Of a stretch of 64,000 nucleotides of DNA, positions 9,211 to 19,095 are shown in pieces; the first letter of the stretch is position 1; every line of letters begins with the position of its first letter. The stretch covers positions 1 through 64,000 of the forward strand of contig CAZRRJ010000010.1 of NCBI GenBank assembly GCA_964602515.1. Reading direction: 5' to 3'. The notes below the pieces were generated by a model. That model worked only from the letters and a program-made list of their open reading frames with translations, searched no databases and had not been told where the DNA came from. A program made the position numbers and the translations under genes. The stretch is from Carboxylicivirga sp964602515. GTDB lineage: Bacteria > Bacteroidota > Bacteroidia > Bacteroidales > Marinilabiliaceae.

Positions 9211-10740
9211 CTACTTTAAATCAATTAATGCTTTACCTGTCATATCGGCTGGTTGTTCTATTTCCATCAAACGCAGGATAGATGGTGCAACATCGGCTAA
9301 AATACCATCTCGAACATCACCTTTACGCTCTGTTACCCAAATAAAAGGCACAGGGTTAAGTGAGTGAGCTGTATTTGGCGTTCCATCTGCATTAATAGCA
9401 TTATCCGCATTACCATGGTCAGCAATAATAATAGCTTCATAGCCATTAGCTTTTGCTGCCTCTACAGTTGCTTCCAAACAATCATCAACAGCCTTTACAG
9501 CTTTCATAATAGCTTCGTAATCACCAGTATGACCAACCATATCTCCGTTTGCATAGTTTAAAGCAATAAAGTCATATTTATTCTGGTTCAATTCTGCAAC
9601 AATTTTATCCTTTACCTCATGGGCACTCATTTCAGGTTGCAGATCATAAGTAGCTACTTTTGGAGAGTTAACCAAAATACGGTCTTCCCCATTATAAACA
9701 GCTTCACGACCACCTGAGAAGAAAAATGTTACGTGAGCATATTTCTCTGTCTCAGCAATACGTAATTGCTTTAATCCTTTATTTGCAACAACTTCACCAA
9801 TGGTATTTTTCACATTATCCTTATCAAATAAAATGTGAATTCCCTTAAAATTAGCATCATAAGGCGTCATGGTACAATAGTGCAATGGGATGGTTTTCAT
9901 TCCTTCAGCCGGCATATCTTCCTGTGTCAGAACCTGTGTAATTTCCCGTGCGCGATCATTACGGTAGTTAAAAAACAATACCACATCACCCTCTTCAATG
10001 GTACCAAGCTGCTTACCATTTGCGTCAACATGGCTTACTGCCTTAATAAACTCATCAGTCACACCTTCTGCATACGACTCATCAATTGAACTCAAAATAT
10101 CAACTGTTGCTTTTCCAGTTCCATTCACCATTAGATCGTATGCTTCTTTCACCCGCTCCCAACGCTTATCACGATCCATTGCATAATAACGGCCAATCAT
10201 AGAAGCTACCTGACCTCCTGACTTTTCCATATGCTGAAGAAGCTCGGTCATAAACCCCTTCCCGCTTTTTGGGTCAGTATCACGTCCATCCATAAATGCA
10301 TGTACAAAAGCCCGCTTTTCAATGCCATATTCTTTGGCAATATCCAGCAATTTATACAAATGCTCCTGGCTTGAATGCACACCACCTTTTGAAAGTAATC
10401 CTAGGAAATGGATTTTCTTCCCATTCTCTTTTGCATAACTATAGGCTTTTACCAGCTCTTCATTCTGAGCAATACTACCATCAATACAAGCACGATTAAT
10501 CTTAACCAAATCCTGATACACAACACGACCTGCACCAATATTTAAATGACCAACCTCACTGTTACCCATCTGTCCGTTTGGTAAACCAACATTCTCACCC
10601 GATGCTTGTAGCTTTGAGTTAGGATAATTCTTTACCAAACTATCAAAATAAGGCGTTTCACCTGTAAAGATACCATCTGATTTCGAATGGTCTCCGTATC
10701 CCCATCCATCAAGGATTATCAAAATCGTTTTCTTGCTCAT
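9211..10740 (-). CDS. gpmI: 2,3-bisphosphoglycerate-independent phosphoglycerate mutase
   Basis: This 509-residue glycolytic enzyme interconverts 3- and 2-phosphoglycerate with two Mn ions in an alkaline-phosphatase-like fold. The metal and phospho-serine motifs ILDGWGYGD, GNSEVGHLNIGAGR, MDGRDTDP and IADHGNADN are all present. The ATG at 10740 fits the usual MSKK start; an upstream TTG at 10800 would add 20 residues that fall in the leader, across a candidate -7 box. It is monocistronic, convergent with the DUF3109 gene and ends at the shared terminator. Confidence 0.96.
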   Translation of the reverse strand: MSKKTILIILDGWGYGDHSKSDGIFTGETPYFDSLVKNYPNSKLQASGENVGLPNGQMGNSEVGHLNIGAGRVVYQDLVKINRACIDGSIAQNEELVKAYSYAKENGKKIHFLGLLSKGGVHSSQEHLYKLLDIAKEYGIEKRAFVHAFMDGRDTDPKSGKGFMTELLQHMEKSGGQVASMIGRYYAMDRDKRWERVKEAYDLMVNGTGKATVDILSSIDESYAEGVTDEFIKAVSHVDANGKQLGTIEEGDVVLFFNYRNDRAREITQVLTQEDMPAEGMKTIPLHYCTMTPYDANFKGIHILFDKDNVKNTIGEVVANKGLKQLRIAETEKYAHVTFFFSGGREAVYNGEDRILVNSPKVATYDLQPEMSAHEVKDKIVAELNQNKYDFIALNYANGDMVGHTGDYEAIMKAVKAVDDCLEATVEAAKANGYEAIIIADHGNADNAINADGTPNTAHSLNPVPFIWVTERKGDVRDGILADVAPSILRLMEIEQPADMTGKALIDLK

Positions 10741-10797
10741 GTGATAATATTTTATTTTTTCTTTGAGTTTACTTATTAATTGAGTCTTTAAACGCCG

Positions 10798-10805
10798 CAA
10801 AAATA
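10798..10805 (-). promoter_or_regulatory. Candidate -7 box (TATTTTTG) for gpmI
   Basis: On the minus strand TATTTTTG fits TAnnTTTG and lies about 57 bp upstream of the preferred gpmI ATG. The -33 region is weak. Its position overlaps the alternative TTG start, which supports the shorter reading frame. Confidence 0.4.
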
Positions 10806-11173
10806 GACAAATTAACAGGAAATTAAAAAGTTCTGCCTTCTTTGTATCTGCTGTAAATTAACTTAAAATAAACAAACCGTGATTAATATGGTTTATAGGA
10901 GAAACAAACTCAAACGTTAAAAAAGTGTAATAAAACAGTTATCAACAAGTACTTTTTAAGTGCAAACAACGATACCACAAAAAAAAGACGAACGTCTTGT
11001 AATTCCTGTTTTTACCATGACGTTAACCTTGTTTCGATATAGATCTTGCATTTAACTCATTACATTTTAGCAATAAACTATGACTTTCTGTGAATAAAAT
11101 ATTTATATCGAACTCTGTTTATTATGAGTAACAAGCAATTTCTCTTAAAAACAACTGCTCCTATTTAAGAGGC
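10806..11173. other. Intergenic region with a short inverted repeat
   Basis: No gene was recognised in this stretch upstream of gpmI. It contains the inverted repeat AAGACG-AA-CGTCTT at 10985-10998, which is operator-sized but has no known regulator. Confidence 0.35.
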
Positions 11174-11290
11174 TTATAATACACTCTCAACACAATTCGT
11201 TTTCTTTTCCTTTTTACTTGTACCATTTACTAATGCTACTAACACCCCAACTATAATAACTATAGCAACCAACACCAATCTTTTATACAT
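11174..11290 (-). CDS. Possible small single-span membrane protein (38 residues)
   Basis: An ATG-to-TAA frame on the minus strand encodes one strongly hydrophobic helix (about residues 5-22, LVLVAIVIIVGVLVALV) followed by a short lysine-rich tail with one cysteine (KKEKKTNC). This topology is typical of bacterial small membrane proteins. It sits alone between gpmI and the carbohydrate locus. No family is recognised, and the frame is short enough to have arisen by chance. Confidence 0.4.
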   Translation of the reverse strand: MYKRLVLVAIVIIVGVLVALVNGTSKKEKKTNCVESVL

Positions 11291-11477
11291 TATTCTAGCT
11301 ATTTTGTACTTAATACCACAAAGACAACTAATCCCTACAATAAAAATCAGCAATTAACATTTACCCTTACATTTTAACAGATGTATTCAGAATCCAATCC
11401 CTCTTCCTACATTCTATTTAAATAAGCCAATGCTGATTTAAACACTATCGTTAAATATGAGATGTTTAATAAATTTC

Positions 11478-12779
11478 TTATTCCCCCGGTATTGGAACTG
11501 ATTTTGAAACATCTACCTTTCCCATTACAAAATGCTTTGGTCCCAGATTCAATTCGCTATTAAGCATTTCATCCCATGTCACAGTCTTTCCTGTATACGC
11601 TGAAATTCGCCCCATAATAGCTGTTAATGATGATTCAGCAATTTGCATAGCTTCATTAACAGGTTTCCCAGTTCGAATAGCACTTACCAAATCAATATGC
11701 TCCTGAATAAAAGCACGCCAGAAAAAATACCAACGATCATTTTTCTGTTTCTCTGTTAACGGGTATTTCCACCGCTGTTCTCCAGCTATATTATAAATGG
11801 TATTTTCACAGTTAGTATAACCATGTGTACCTCTAATAAAATCTGTAACATTATTGGTGCATCCATTAATCTGACGACTCATACTATGTACGTGTACCTG
11901 ATTCGGATAGATATAATCAACACTGAAATTATCGTACTGATCACCAGTTATTCTTCTTTGACGACTTCCAAAACCTGTCGCTTTTATGGGATGGGCACCG
12001 ATAAACCAGTTCATCAGATCTAAATTATGAATGTGTTGTTCTACAATATGGTCGCCAGAAAGCCATATCCAATTCACCCAGTTACGCATCATAGCTTCTA
12101 ACTCTGTCCATTCTGCTCTCGGTTTAACATGCCATAACTTTCCTTGATTATAATAGCAATTACCTGATATAATCTCTCCAATAACACCACTTTTTACCTT
12201 ATCATAGGTTGCAAGGTAATCGGCCTGATGACGCTTTATTGTTCCGGTTACAACCGAAAGCCCCATCTCTTCTGCCCGGGCTCCATTTATCATTATAGAT
12301 CTCACACCTACAGGGTCAACAGCAACCGGTTTTTCCATAAATACATGTTTACCTGCTTTAATAGCTGCCTCAAATTGTTGTGGTCGAAAATAAGGTGGCG
12401 TTGCTAACAATACAATATCAACTCCCGAATCTATTACCTTTTCATATGCATCAAACCCAACAAAACATTTCTCTGGATCAATATCAATCCCTTTTTTCTC
12501 TTTTAAGTTAATTCTACATTTTTGTAACTTATCTTCAAATACATCACCAAGTGCAACAACCTCCAAGTTTGGTCCAGCTTCTAAAAAATTAATTGCAGCA
12601 CCTGCACCCCTGGAGCCACAACCTATTAGTCCTGCTTTTAAAACAGGGCCATCAGGTGCTGATTCACATAGTTTATTAGCTGTTGAATTTGTATTACAAC
12701 CTAATACACCAGCAGCCATTGTTGCTCCACTGGCTAACACGGCCTTGTTAATAAAGTCACGACGAGAATAGTTACTCAT
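11478..12779 (-). CDS. Gfo/Idh/MocA family oxidoreductase, exported
   Basis: This 433-residue protein has an N-terminal Rossmann fold (LIGCGSRG, about residues 52-59) and the family EKP motif in FMEKPVAVDP (about residue 150). The N-terminus carries a twin-arginine motif (SRRDFINK) and a lipobox-like GVLGC, suggesting Tat export with its NAD(P) already bound and perhaps lipidation. Many such proteins in Bacteroidota polysaccharide loci oxidise or epimerise sugars; the substrate here is unknown. It is the last gene of a run of six on one strand and starts 10 bp after the cytochrome-SUMF1 gene. Confidence 0.85.
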   Translation of the reverse strand: MSNYSRRDFINKAVLASGATMAAGVLGCNTNSTANKLCESAPDGPVLKAGLIGCGSRGAGAAINFLEAGPNLEVVALGDVFEDKLQKCRINLKEKKGIDIDPEKCFVGFDAYEKVIDSGVDIVLLATPPYFRPQQFEAAIKAGKHVFMEKPVAVDPVGVRSIMINGARAEEMGLSVVTGTIKRHQADYLATYDKVKSGVIGEIISGNCYYNQGKLWHVKPRAEWTELEAMMRNWVNWIWLSGDHIVEQHIHNLDLMNWFIGAHPIKATGFGSRQRRITGDQYDNFSVDYIYPNQVHVHSMSRQINGCTNNVTDFIRGTHGYTNCENTIYNIAGEQRWKYPLTEKQKNDRWYFFWRAFIQEHIDLVSAIRTGKPVNEAMQIAESSLTAIMGRISAYTGKTVTWDEMLNSELNLGPKHFVMGKVDVSKSVPIPGE

Positions 12780-12789
12780 AAATCTTTTT

Positions 12790-14151
12790 TTACTCTTGTT
12801 GCTGATACTCTAAAACGACACGAAATCCTACATCATTACAATCTGAATACCACCATATGCTCTTTGGTATTTGCGGGTCAGTTTTCATCCACTTATAATG
12901 TTGAGTCGACTCCCTAAAGTCGGTCCGAAAACTATCCCTGATTGTTTTAAAAGACCCGCCTTTTAAAACGTGTTCTTTTCCTTTAAAGTCAAGTATAGGA
13001 TTAACTAAAAGGCTATCCCCGCTTTGATACCCGTTTTCTGTAAATGTATCAGAACAAAACTCCTTTACATTTCCAAATAGATGCCTCAACCCCAATCCGT
13101 CAACCTCAATTTCCTCCGGTAGTAAAGTTAATGTTTTATTATCGTTTACATATCCGTCTAAAACGGATAACCCATTTAAAGCTTTCTGTGCCACAAACTC
13201 CCACTCTGCTTCCGTTGGCAAGCGATAACTTTTACCTGTTCGAGCCGATAACCAACGGCAGTATACCGTAGCTGCATAGTGTGTCATTGTTATAGCAGGC
13301 CGGGAACCCATTCCCCACCCCTGATCAGGATTACCCCAGGGAGGTGTTGCTCCACTAATTCCATCTAATACCTGCTCACTTCGTCCCTCCGATTCCGTCT
13401 CACGCAAAAACAAAAGGTACTCATCCCAACTAACCTCTGCTTTTCCAATAAAAAATGACGATATTTTTACTTTTGACCGGTTATGTGACGAACCTATAAT
13501 TGTTACTCCACCATCAACAGCTATCATTTCAAAAGCAATATTACTTTCTGGTATAGTCTCTGTAAAATTCTTAAAATCAATACTATTTGCCGCCGACTGG
13601 TATATGGTATCCACATTAGGGCTAGCCTGTAATATCTTATAATTATGCGATACCTTGAAGGTTACTTCATGACCTACATTTATATGGCAATCAATACAAT
13701 GTAATTCTTCTTTATGTTGTTGATAATGCCAGTGTGCAATTTCTCCATTGTACGACAAGTCTGAAGGAAATAACTTTGGATGGCATTTTACACATGACGA
13801 TTCAAAGGTATGCCGCCTGGCATATTCCGGTAATGATTTCTGTGCCCAATTTAACGAGGCAGTATCCTTAAAGTAGAATGAATATAAATCCCGTATCCCG
13901 GCATGTAGTTTTTCTTTATAATACCCTTCGCCTTTAGGTGGTAAATGACAATTCACACAGCCCACTTCAATACCATCACAATTTGAGTAGTGTTTTGACT
14001 TCATCCATGACTCATACGCATGGTTATGAATATGGCAACTATTACAATATGCATTGGTTGATGTATAATGATCTGCTTTTTTTAATAAAAAACTGATTAA
14101 TACCAGCACAACCACCAATAAAAAGAATTGTGTAAGTTTTTTATACCTCAT
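12790..14151 (-). CDS. NapC/NirT-like tetraheme cytochrome fused to a SUMF1 domain
   Basis: This 453-residue protein has one N-terminal membrane anchor (about residues 8-23) and four CxxCH heme sites at residues 36-40, 65-69, 120-124 and 152-156. Spacing and anchor resemble NapC/NirT/NrfH quinol dehydrogenases. A SUMF1/FGE-sulfatase-type domain follows (about 205-450), with RLPTEAEWEF, HLFGNVKEFCSD, KGGSFKTIRDSFR and a final NDVGFRV. The paired active-site cysteines of true formylglycine-generating enzymes are not visible after GGSF, so sulfatase activation is doubtful. The ATG at 14151 is preferred to a TTG at 14187, which would put 12 residues before the anchor. It sits between beta-galactosidase and oxidoreductase genes. 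Confidence 0.8.
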   Translation of the reverse strand: MRYKKLTQFFLLVVVLVLISFLLKKADHYTSTNAYCNSCHIHNHAYESWMKSKHYSNCDGIEVGCVNCHLPPKGEGYYKEKLHAGIRDLYSFYFKDTASLNWAQKSLPEYARRHTFESSCVKCHPKLFPSDLSYNGEIAHWHYQQHKEELHCIDCHINVGHEVTFKVSHNYKILQASPNVDTIYQSAANSIDFKNFTETIPESNIAFEMIAVDGGVTIIGSSHNRSKVKISSFFIGKAEVSWDEYLLFLRETESEGRSEQVLDGISGATPPWGNPDQGWGMGSRPAITMTHYAATVYCRWLSARTGKSYRLPTEAEWEFVAQKALNGLSVLDGYVNDNKTLTLLPEEIEVDGLGLRHLFGNVKEFCSDTFTENGYQSGDSLLVNPILDFKGKEHVLKGGSFKTIRDSFRTDFRESTQHYKWMKTDPQIPKSIWWYSDCNDVGFRVVLEYQQQE

Positions 14152-14217
14152 ACCAGTTACCTCAATTAACAGGTGATAAAAATACAATTTATTCCACTGT
14201 TGAATCGCTTAAAATAT

Positions 14218-14258
14218 ATGAAGAGCCTGATTTTATCTTAAAAAATCAGGCTCTTCAT
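14218..14258 (-). terminator. Strong hairpin between beta-galactosidase and cytochrome-SUMF1 genes
   Basis: A perfect 17-bp stem (core GAAGAGCCTGATTTT with its complement) with a 7-nt loop lies after the GH2 stop and before the cytochrome-SUMF1 start. T-rich sequence follows on the minus strand. It could terminate the upstream sulfatase-GH transcript, leaving the last two genes under separate or read-through expression. Confidence 0.7.
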
Positions 14259-14300
14259 TATTATCGTTTTATTAACTATACCTGTGTTGTTCCTATACTC

Positions 14301-17300
14301 TTAAAACACTGGTTCAATACTAAAACTAAATTCGTAATTCTCAGCTGGTACCGAATACTCAGCATAAGGCTTAGCTCCCCACGAGTTATCACCTGCAACA
14401 CCCATTTGCTTAAGATCCAATGTTACAAATACGCCATCTTTTTTCACAATATCATTCAAGTGTTTATAAACATCATGTGTCTCCTGATCAAAATCTTCAA
14501 CAGGATTATGAAGAGCCGAAAAACCAATCATTGGCATTCCGCTAATTTTTAAGCCCCAACCATCGTTATTTCTTAACTCGAACCATCGCACATCTGTTTT
14601 ATAACCATTCTCCTGAGGACGAACATACGGGAAATACTGGTCAGATACTTTACTATTGTACAAACCAACAAATGCTCCACGCTTACGGTCACAATAGTTT
14701 TCATGTGGACCGCGTCCAAAATACTTCAGGTTATCAAAATCAACGGGCAATTCCATTCGCATACCAAAACGTGGCATATCCGGAAGCTTATCTTTTCCTA
14801 ACTGAATACTACTTTTTACATTTACTTTACCATTTCCTAATACTTCATAAGTAACAGTTTGTGTTGACTCAACAGCATCCAAACCAAAAGTAACTGTAAT
14901 AAGTGCTTTGTATTTAGCAGCCTGCTCATATGTAACTGCATTTACTGCTATTGTTTTCCCTGCTTCACGCCATACTCCAAGGCGATCTATCATTTTACTA
15001 CCTTTATCATTATCATTCGGAGCTCTCCAGAAATTAACAGAAGGACCTTTCTGTAATAAGCTTACACCATTTACCTGCCAACTATCAATAGCGCCTGTTA
15101 TTTTATTGAAATTGATTGCAAAATTTTGACCAACAACTTCAATTACTTTTTCTTTCTCTTTAACTGTTACATCCGCATATTGCTCAACTTTCATCAACGG
15201 ATGAACAGGTACTGGATATACAAATTGCTCATGAGCAGCTTCATGCCCTTCTTCTAATATTGAAGTCGCTTGCTTCAATCGAACAGAGAAATCTAGGAAA
15301 TATTCACTTTCTTGCTGCCCTTTAATCTGTGGAACAGGTACTGTTACAACTTTACTTTCATGCGGTTTAAGATTAACGTCTAAAAAACCATAGTGTAACT
15401 CCTTACCATTACATGTTAAACTCCATCGTATATTATATCCATCCAAAGAAATAAAATCATGGTAATTTGTAATTTTCACTTGCCCTGTTGGCAAGCCTTC
15501 ATTACTAAAACGAACATATTGGTAGGCATATTTAACTTCCCACATTCCAGGATGTGGTGTATAATCTGGTGAAATAATACCATTACACACAAAATTATAA
15601 TCCGATGGCATATTCTCACCATAATCACCTCCATAGGTCCAGTATTTACGGCCTTCTTCATCTACTTCAAGCAAGCCCTGATCAATCCAGTCCCAGATAT
15701 AACCACCTTGTAACTGCTTATTTTCACGGTTATGAATCACATCCCACAAGTCAACTAAGTTACCAGTGCTATTACCCATTGCATGCGAATATTCGCTCAT
15801 AATCATTGGTTTCTTCTGCTGCTTAGATGCATAGTTCTTTAAATAGCGCACTCCCGGATATTGCGGACAATGTATTTCCGTATTATCACGCATCTCTGCT
15901 CGTTCATAATGAACAGGTCGCGAAGCATCACGTTCTTTAATCCAGTTAAAAACAGCAGTAAAATTCTCACCATCACCTGCTTCATTACCCATTGACCAAA
16001 CAATAATACACGGGTGATTTTTACTTCGCTCCACCATTCGTATATTCCGATCAAGATGTGCTTCTTTCCACTCAGGATCTTTGGCTAATGAACGCTCGCT
16101 GTAATACATACCATGTGACTCAATATTAGCCTCATCTGTAACATATAAACCATATTCATCACACAGTTCATAAAAACGCGGATGTGTTGGGTAATGAGAG
16201 TTACGAACAGCATTAATATTAAACTGTTTCATCAGCTTAATTTCTGTCAGCATATCTTCTTCATTAACCACATGACCAGTAAACTGATTGTGTTCATGGC
16301 GATTAACACCTTTAATAAGTACCTCAACACCATTTACATAAAAAATACCATCAATAATCTCTACTTTACGGAATCCCATTTTTGTAGAAACAAACATTTT
16401 ATTTCTTCCTTTAGAATCCTCTAATTGAAGTACCAGACTATATAGATTAGGTGTTTCAGCCGTCCACTTCAAAGGGTTTTCAATATCTTTTTCGAAGCTC
16501 AGTTTTAGTTCTTTCTGCTTATTAATAGCTGCCTTTGTTGTTTCCTGGGCTACCACTTTACCATTTTGATCAAAGAGCATATAAGTTAATTGATAATTCC
16601 CTGATCGTAAACCCTTAACATGATTTGCCAGATCTATATCAACTTTTAATTTTCCATTAGTATAAGACTTATCTAAATCCCCCTGAACAAAGAAATCACG
16701 TATACGAACTTTAGGTGTTGAATAGATCAGTACATCACGCTCAATACCACTAATGCGCCAAAAATCCTGACACTCTAAATAAGAACCATCACACCAGCGA
16801 TATACTTCTACTGCTACAGTGTTTTCTCCTTTTTGAATGTATTTTGTAATATCCCACTCTGCTTCTGTTTTACTTCCCTGGCTATAGCCTACCTTATGGC
16901 CATTAACCCAAATATAAAATGCAGATTTTACAGCTCCAAACTGAATAAATATTTGTCGTCCATCCCAGGTTTCTGGTACTGTAAAGTTCCGACGGTAAGA
17001 GCCAACCGGATTATAATCGTGTGGGACTTGCCCCGGATTAGCTGGATAAATTTTATCTACAAATTTTATTTCATCGGAAACAGGTGCTTTGTAATCAGCA
17101 AATTCATATTGATGATTCACATAAATTGGCACTCCATAACCTTCTAACTCCCAGTTAGAGGGAACCGGAATATCATCCCAATTACTAACATCATATGTTG
17201 GTTTATAAAAATCCAATGGCCGATCAGCTGGTTTACGTACCCAGTTAAATTTCCATGTTCCGTTTAAACTTTTGTAGTATACAGAAGCATTTCGTTTTTT

Positions 17301-17471
17301 TGTTAGTGCATCGTGTAATGTTGAAAAAGGTACCACATCAACATGAGGTGCCTCTTTATTCTGATTGAACATCTTTATGTTCTCCCAGTCTTTTTTTTCT
17401 TCTGCTTGTGTTCCGTATGAAGCTGCAACAGCTATAACAACGAACAAAAGCATCATATATCTTTTCTTCAT
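14301..17471 (-). CDS. GH2 family beta-galactosidase, secreted
   Basis: This 1056-residue enzyme is of the LacZ type with a signal peptide (about residues 1-23). The order is sugar-binding jelly-roll (about 60-250), Ig-like domain, TIM barrel (about 375-680), further beta domains and a beta-galactosidase small-chain domain (about 790-1050). The acid/base glutamate is E497 in WSMGNEAG and the nucleophile is E560 in MSEYSHAMGN. Export to the periplasm and the neighbouring sulfatases suggest action on desulfated galactose-containing oligosaccharides. Linkage specificity cannot be read. Confidence 0.92.
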   Translation of the reverse strand: MKKRYMMLLFVVIAVAASYGTQAEEKKDWENIKMFNQNKEAPHVDVVPFSTLHDALTKKRNASVYYKSLNGTWKFNWVRKPADRPLDFYKPTYDVSNWDDIPVPSNWELEGYGVPIYVNHQYEFADYKAPVSDEIKFVDKIYPANPGQVPHDYNPVGSYRRNFTVPETWDGRQIFIQFGAVKSAFYIWVNGHKVGYSQGSKTEAEWDITKYIQKGENTVAVEVYRWCDGSYLECQDFWRISGIERDVLIYSTPKVRIRDFFVQGDLDKSYTNGKLKVDIDLANHVKGLRSGNYQLTYMLFDQNGKVVAQETTKAAINKQKELKLSFEKDIENPLKWTAETPNLYSLVLQLEDSKGRNKMFVSTKMGFRKVEIIDGIFYVNGVEVLIKGVNRHEHNQFTGHVVNEEDMLTEIKLMKQFNINAVRNSHYPTHPRFYELCDEYGLYVTDEANIESHGMYYSERSLAKDPEWKEAHLDRNIRMVERSKNHPCIIVWSMGNEAGDGENFTAVFNWIKERDASRPVHYERAEMRDNTEIHCPQYPGVRYLKNYASKQQKKPMIMSEYSHAMGNSTGNLVDLWDVIHNRENKQLQGGYIWDWIDQGLLEVDEEGRKYWTYGGDYGENMPSDYNFVCNGIISPDYTPHPGMWEVKYAYQYVRFSNEGLPTGQVKITNYHDFISLDGYNIRWSLTCNGKELHYGFLDVNLKPHESKVVTVPVPQIKGQQESEYFLDFSVRLKQATSILEEGHEAAHEQFVYPVPVHPLMKVEQYADVTVKEKEKVIEVVGQNFAINFNKITGAIDSWQVNGVSLLQKGPSVNFWRAPNDNDKGSKMIDRLGVWREAGKTIAVNAVTYEQAAKYKALITVTFGLDAVESTQTVTYEVLGNGKVNVKSSIQLGKDKLPDMPRFGMRMELPVDFDNLKYFGRGPHENYCDRKRGAFVGLYNSKVSDQYFPYVRPQENGYKTDVRWFELRNNDGWGLKISGMPMIGFSALHNPVEDFDQETHDVYKHLNDIVKKDGVFVTLDLKQMGVAGDNSWGAKPYAEYSVPAENYEFSFSIEPVF

Positions 17472-17536
17472 TTAGTATCTTTTTTTAGAAAGAGATTGTC
17501 ACAGAGTATAAACTCTTTTAAATGTATATCGTATTT

Positions 17537-17570
17537 AATGGCAGCTTAATATACCAATTAAACTGCCATT
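17537..17570 (-). terminator. Stem-loop between GH109-like and GH2 genes
   Basis: An 8-bp perfect stem (AATGGCAG with CTGCCATT) closes an 18-nt loop just after the GH109-like stop. No clear T-run follows, so it may be an attenuator or mRNA-stabilising element rather than a full terminator. Confidence 0.35.
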
Positions 17571-17584
17571 GCTCTATATAATAA

Positions 17585-19075
17585 TTAACTTACTGATAAT
17601 TGCTTCCCTGAATCAGCTTTTTTCAAATTGCGAACACCTGTTGTTCCACCACCCTTTAGTGTTAATTCTACAGGCTTATTTGTTTTCCAAGCACCACGGG
17701 TAAAGTCAGGAATATCGATTGGCTTGGAACCATTGGCTATTGACCACTCACTTAATGGTGTAATACAACTCCATGATGCAGCATCATACACATCCATATC
17801 CATTGGCAGTCCATTACGCAAACAGTCAATCAAGCGCCAGTCCATCATAAAGTCCATTCCACCATGACCTCCTACTTTCTTAGCCATTTCACCTATACGG
17901 CTTACAATTTCAGGAGCATACTTCTCCTGTAATTCTTTCATCTTAGCATCATCAGCTTTGCTATGTCCAAAAGCAATATGTTGTAAAGGCCATTTTTGAG
18001 CAAAGCATTTGGTTCCACTCAACATATGAATACGTGAATAAGGTCGTGGCGAACTAATATCATGCTGTATCATAATTGTACGCCCCTTTGCAGTACGAAT
18101 CATCTGCATATCCATATTACCACGCATCTCCACACCAACAAACTGCTGTAGGTCAGGCCTATCTGGCGCAAGCTCTTTAATTCTATTGGACAAAGTAAAA
18201 TCATCAGACATCATGGCCGTCAGGTAATCCATTTTATCACCACGGTTAATATCCATAGCCTGACATATCGGTCCTAATCCATGTGTTGGGTATACATTTG
18301 CCTTTCGCGTATTTTCATGCAGGCGCCACAATTTATCATATGCACCATCTCCACGAGGCTTATCATCTTGCGGCTTATTAAAATGCCAGTAATCTAAGTC
18401 ATGAATATAGGCTCCTTCACCATGCACTAAGTCACCAAACGCACCCTGACGTGCCATATTCAGAGTTAACAGCTCAAAGAAGTCATAACAGCAATTCTCA
18501 AGTATAACACAATGTTTACGTGTTTGCTCCGATACTTCAACCATCTCCCAACACTCATCCATCGTTTTTGCAGTAGATACCTCAACTGCTGCATGCTTAT
18601 CACCTTTCATGGCAGCAATTGCTACCGGCACATGCCATTCCCAAGGGGTAGCAATATAAACCAGATCAACAATACCACTTTCACATAAGGCTTTAAATGC
18701 TTCGTCACTACCAGTAAACTCCTTCGCTTTGGGCAAACCAACTTTGGCTAACACATCCTGTGCGCCGTCCATTGCTGCCTGACGCGTATCACAAACTGCT
18801 GTAATTTCAACGCCTTCAATATAAGTCATACGTTCCACAGCTCCAATACCCCTATCACCAATACCAACAAATCCTACCCGTACTTTATCCAGCTTGGGGG
18901 CAGCATATCCACACATGTTAAAATTCATAGCTGGTAAACGTTCTGCTGACTTTCTGATATGAGCCACTGCTTCCTCTTCTGTTGCATTGTTGCAACATCC
19001 AGCTAATGGAGCCGAGGCAATTACTCCCGTTCCAAGAGCCATATTCTTTAAAAAAGACCTTCTATTCGATGCCAT
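17585..19075 (-). CDS. GH109-like NAD-dependent glycosidase, Tat-exported
   Basis: This 496-residue protein belongs to the Gfo/Idh/MocA superfamily and resembles GH109, whose members use NAD in alpha-N-acetylgalactosaminidase chemistry. GH109-type blocks are visible: NCCYDFFELLTLNMARQGAF, YIHDLDYWHF, YPTHGLGPICQ, DISSPRPYSRI and GGHGGMDFMMDWRLI. VEVSTAKT replaces the EKP of ordinary oxidoreductases. A twin-arginine signal (NRRSFLKN) with a lipobox-like LAGC suggests export as a lipoprotein. Substrate is not certain, since GH109 relatives also occur in loci for sulfated algal or host glycans. It lies 20 bp downstream of a sulfatase gene. Confidence 0.8.
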   Translation of the reverse strand: MASNRRSFLKNMALGTGVIASAPLAGCCNNATEEEAVAHIRKSAERLPAMNFNMCGYAAPKLDKVRVGFVGIGDRGIGAVERMTYIEGVEITAVCDTRQAAMDGAQDVLAKVGLPKAKEFTGSDEAFKALCESGIVDLVYIATPWEWHVPVAIAAMKGDKHAAVEVSTAKTMDECWEMVEVSEQTRKHCVILENCCYDFFELLTLNMARQGAFGDLVHGEGAYIHDLDYWHFNKPQDDKPRGDGAYDKLWRLHENTRKANVYPTHGLGPICQAMDINRGDKMDYLTAMMSDDFTLSNRIKELAPDRPDLQQFVGVEMRGNMDMQMIRTAKGRTIMIQHDISSPRPYSRIHMLSGTKCFAQKWPLQHIAFGHSKADDAKMKELQEKYAPEIVSRIGEMAKKVGGHGGMDFMMDWRLIDCLRNGLPMDMDVYDAASWSCITPLSEWSIANGSKPIDIPDFTRGAWKTNKPVELTLKGGGTTGVRNLKKADSGKQLSVS

Positions 19076-19095
19076 AATAGTATGTAGTTTAATGT

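Noticed and set aside
10985..10998. AAGACG-AA-CGTCTT as a terminator
   Set aside because: The two-base spacer cannot form a loop. At most it is a protein-binding inverted repeat.
12790..13540. Active formylglycine-generating enzyme for the nearby sulfatases
   Set aside because: The SUMF1 fold is evident, but the paired active-site cysteines expected after the GGS motif are not seen, so activity should not be assumed.
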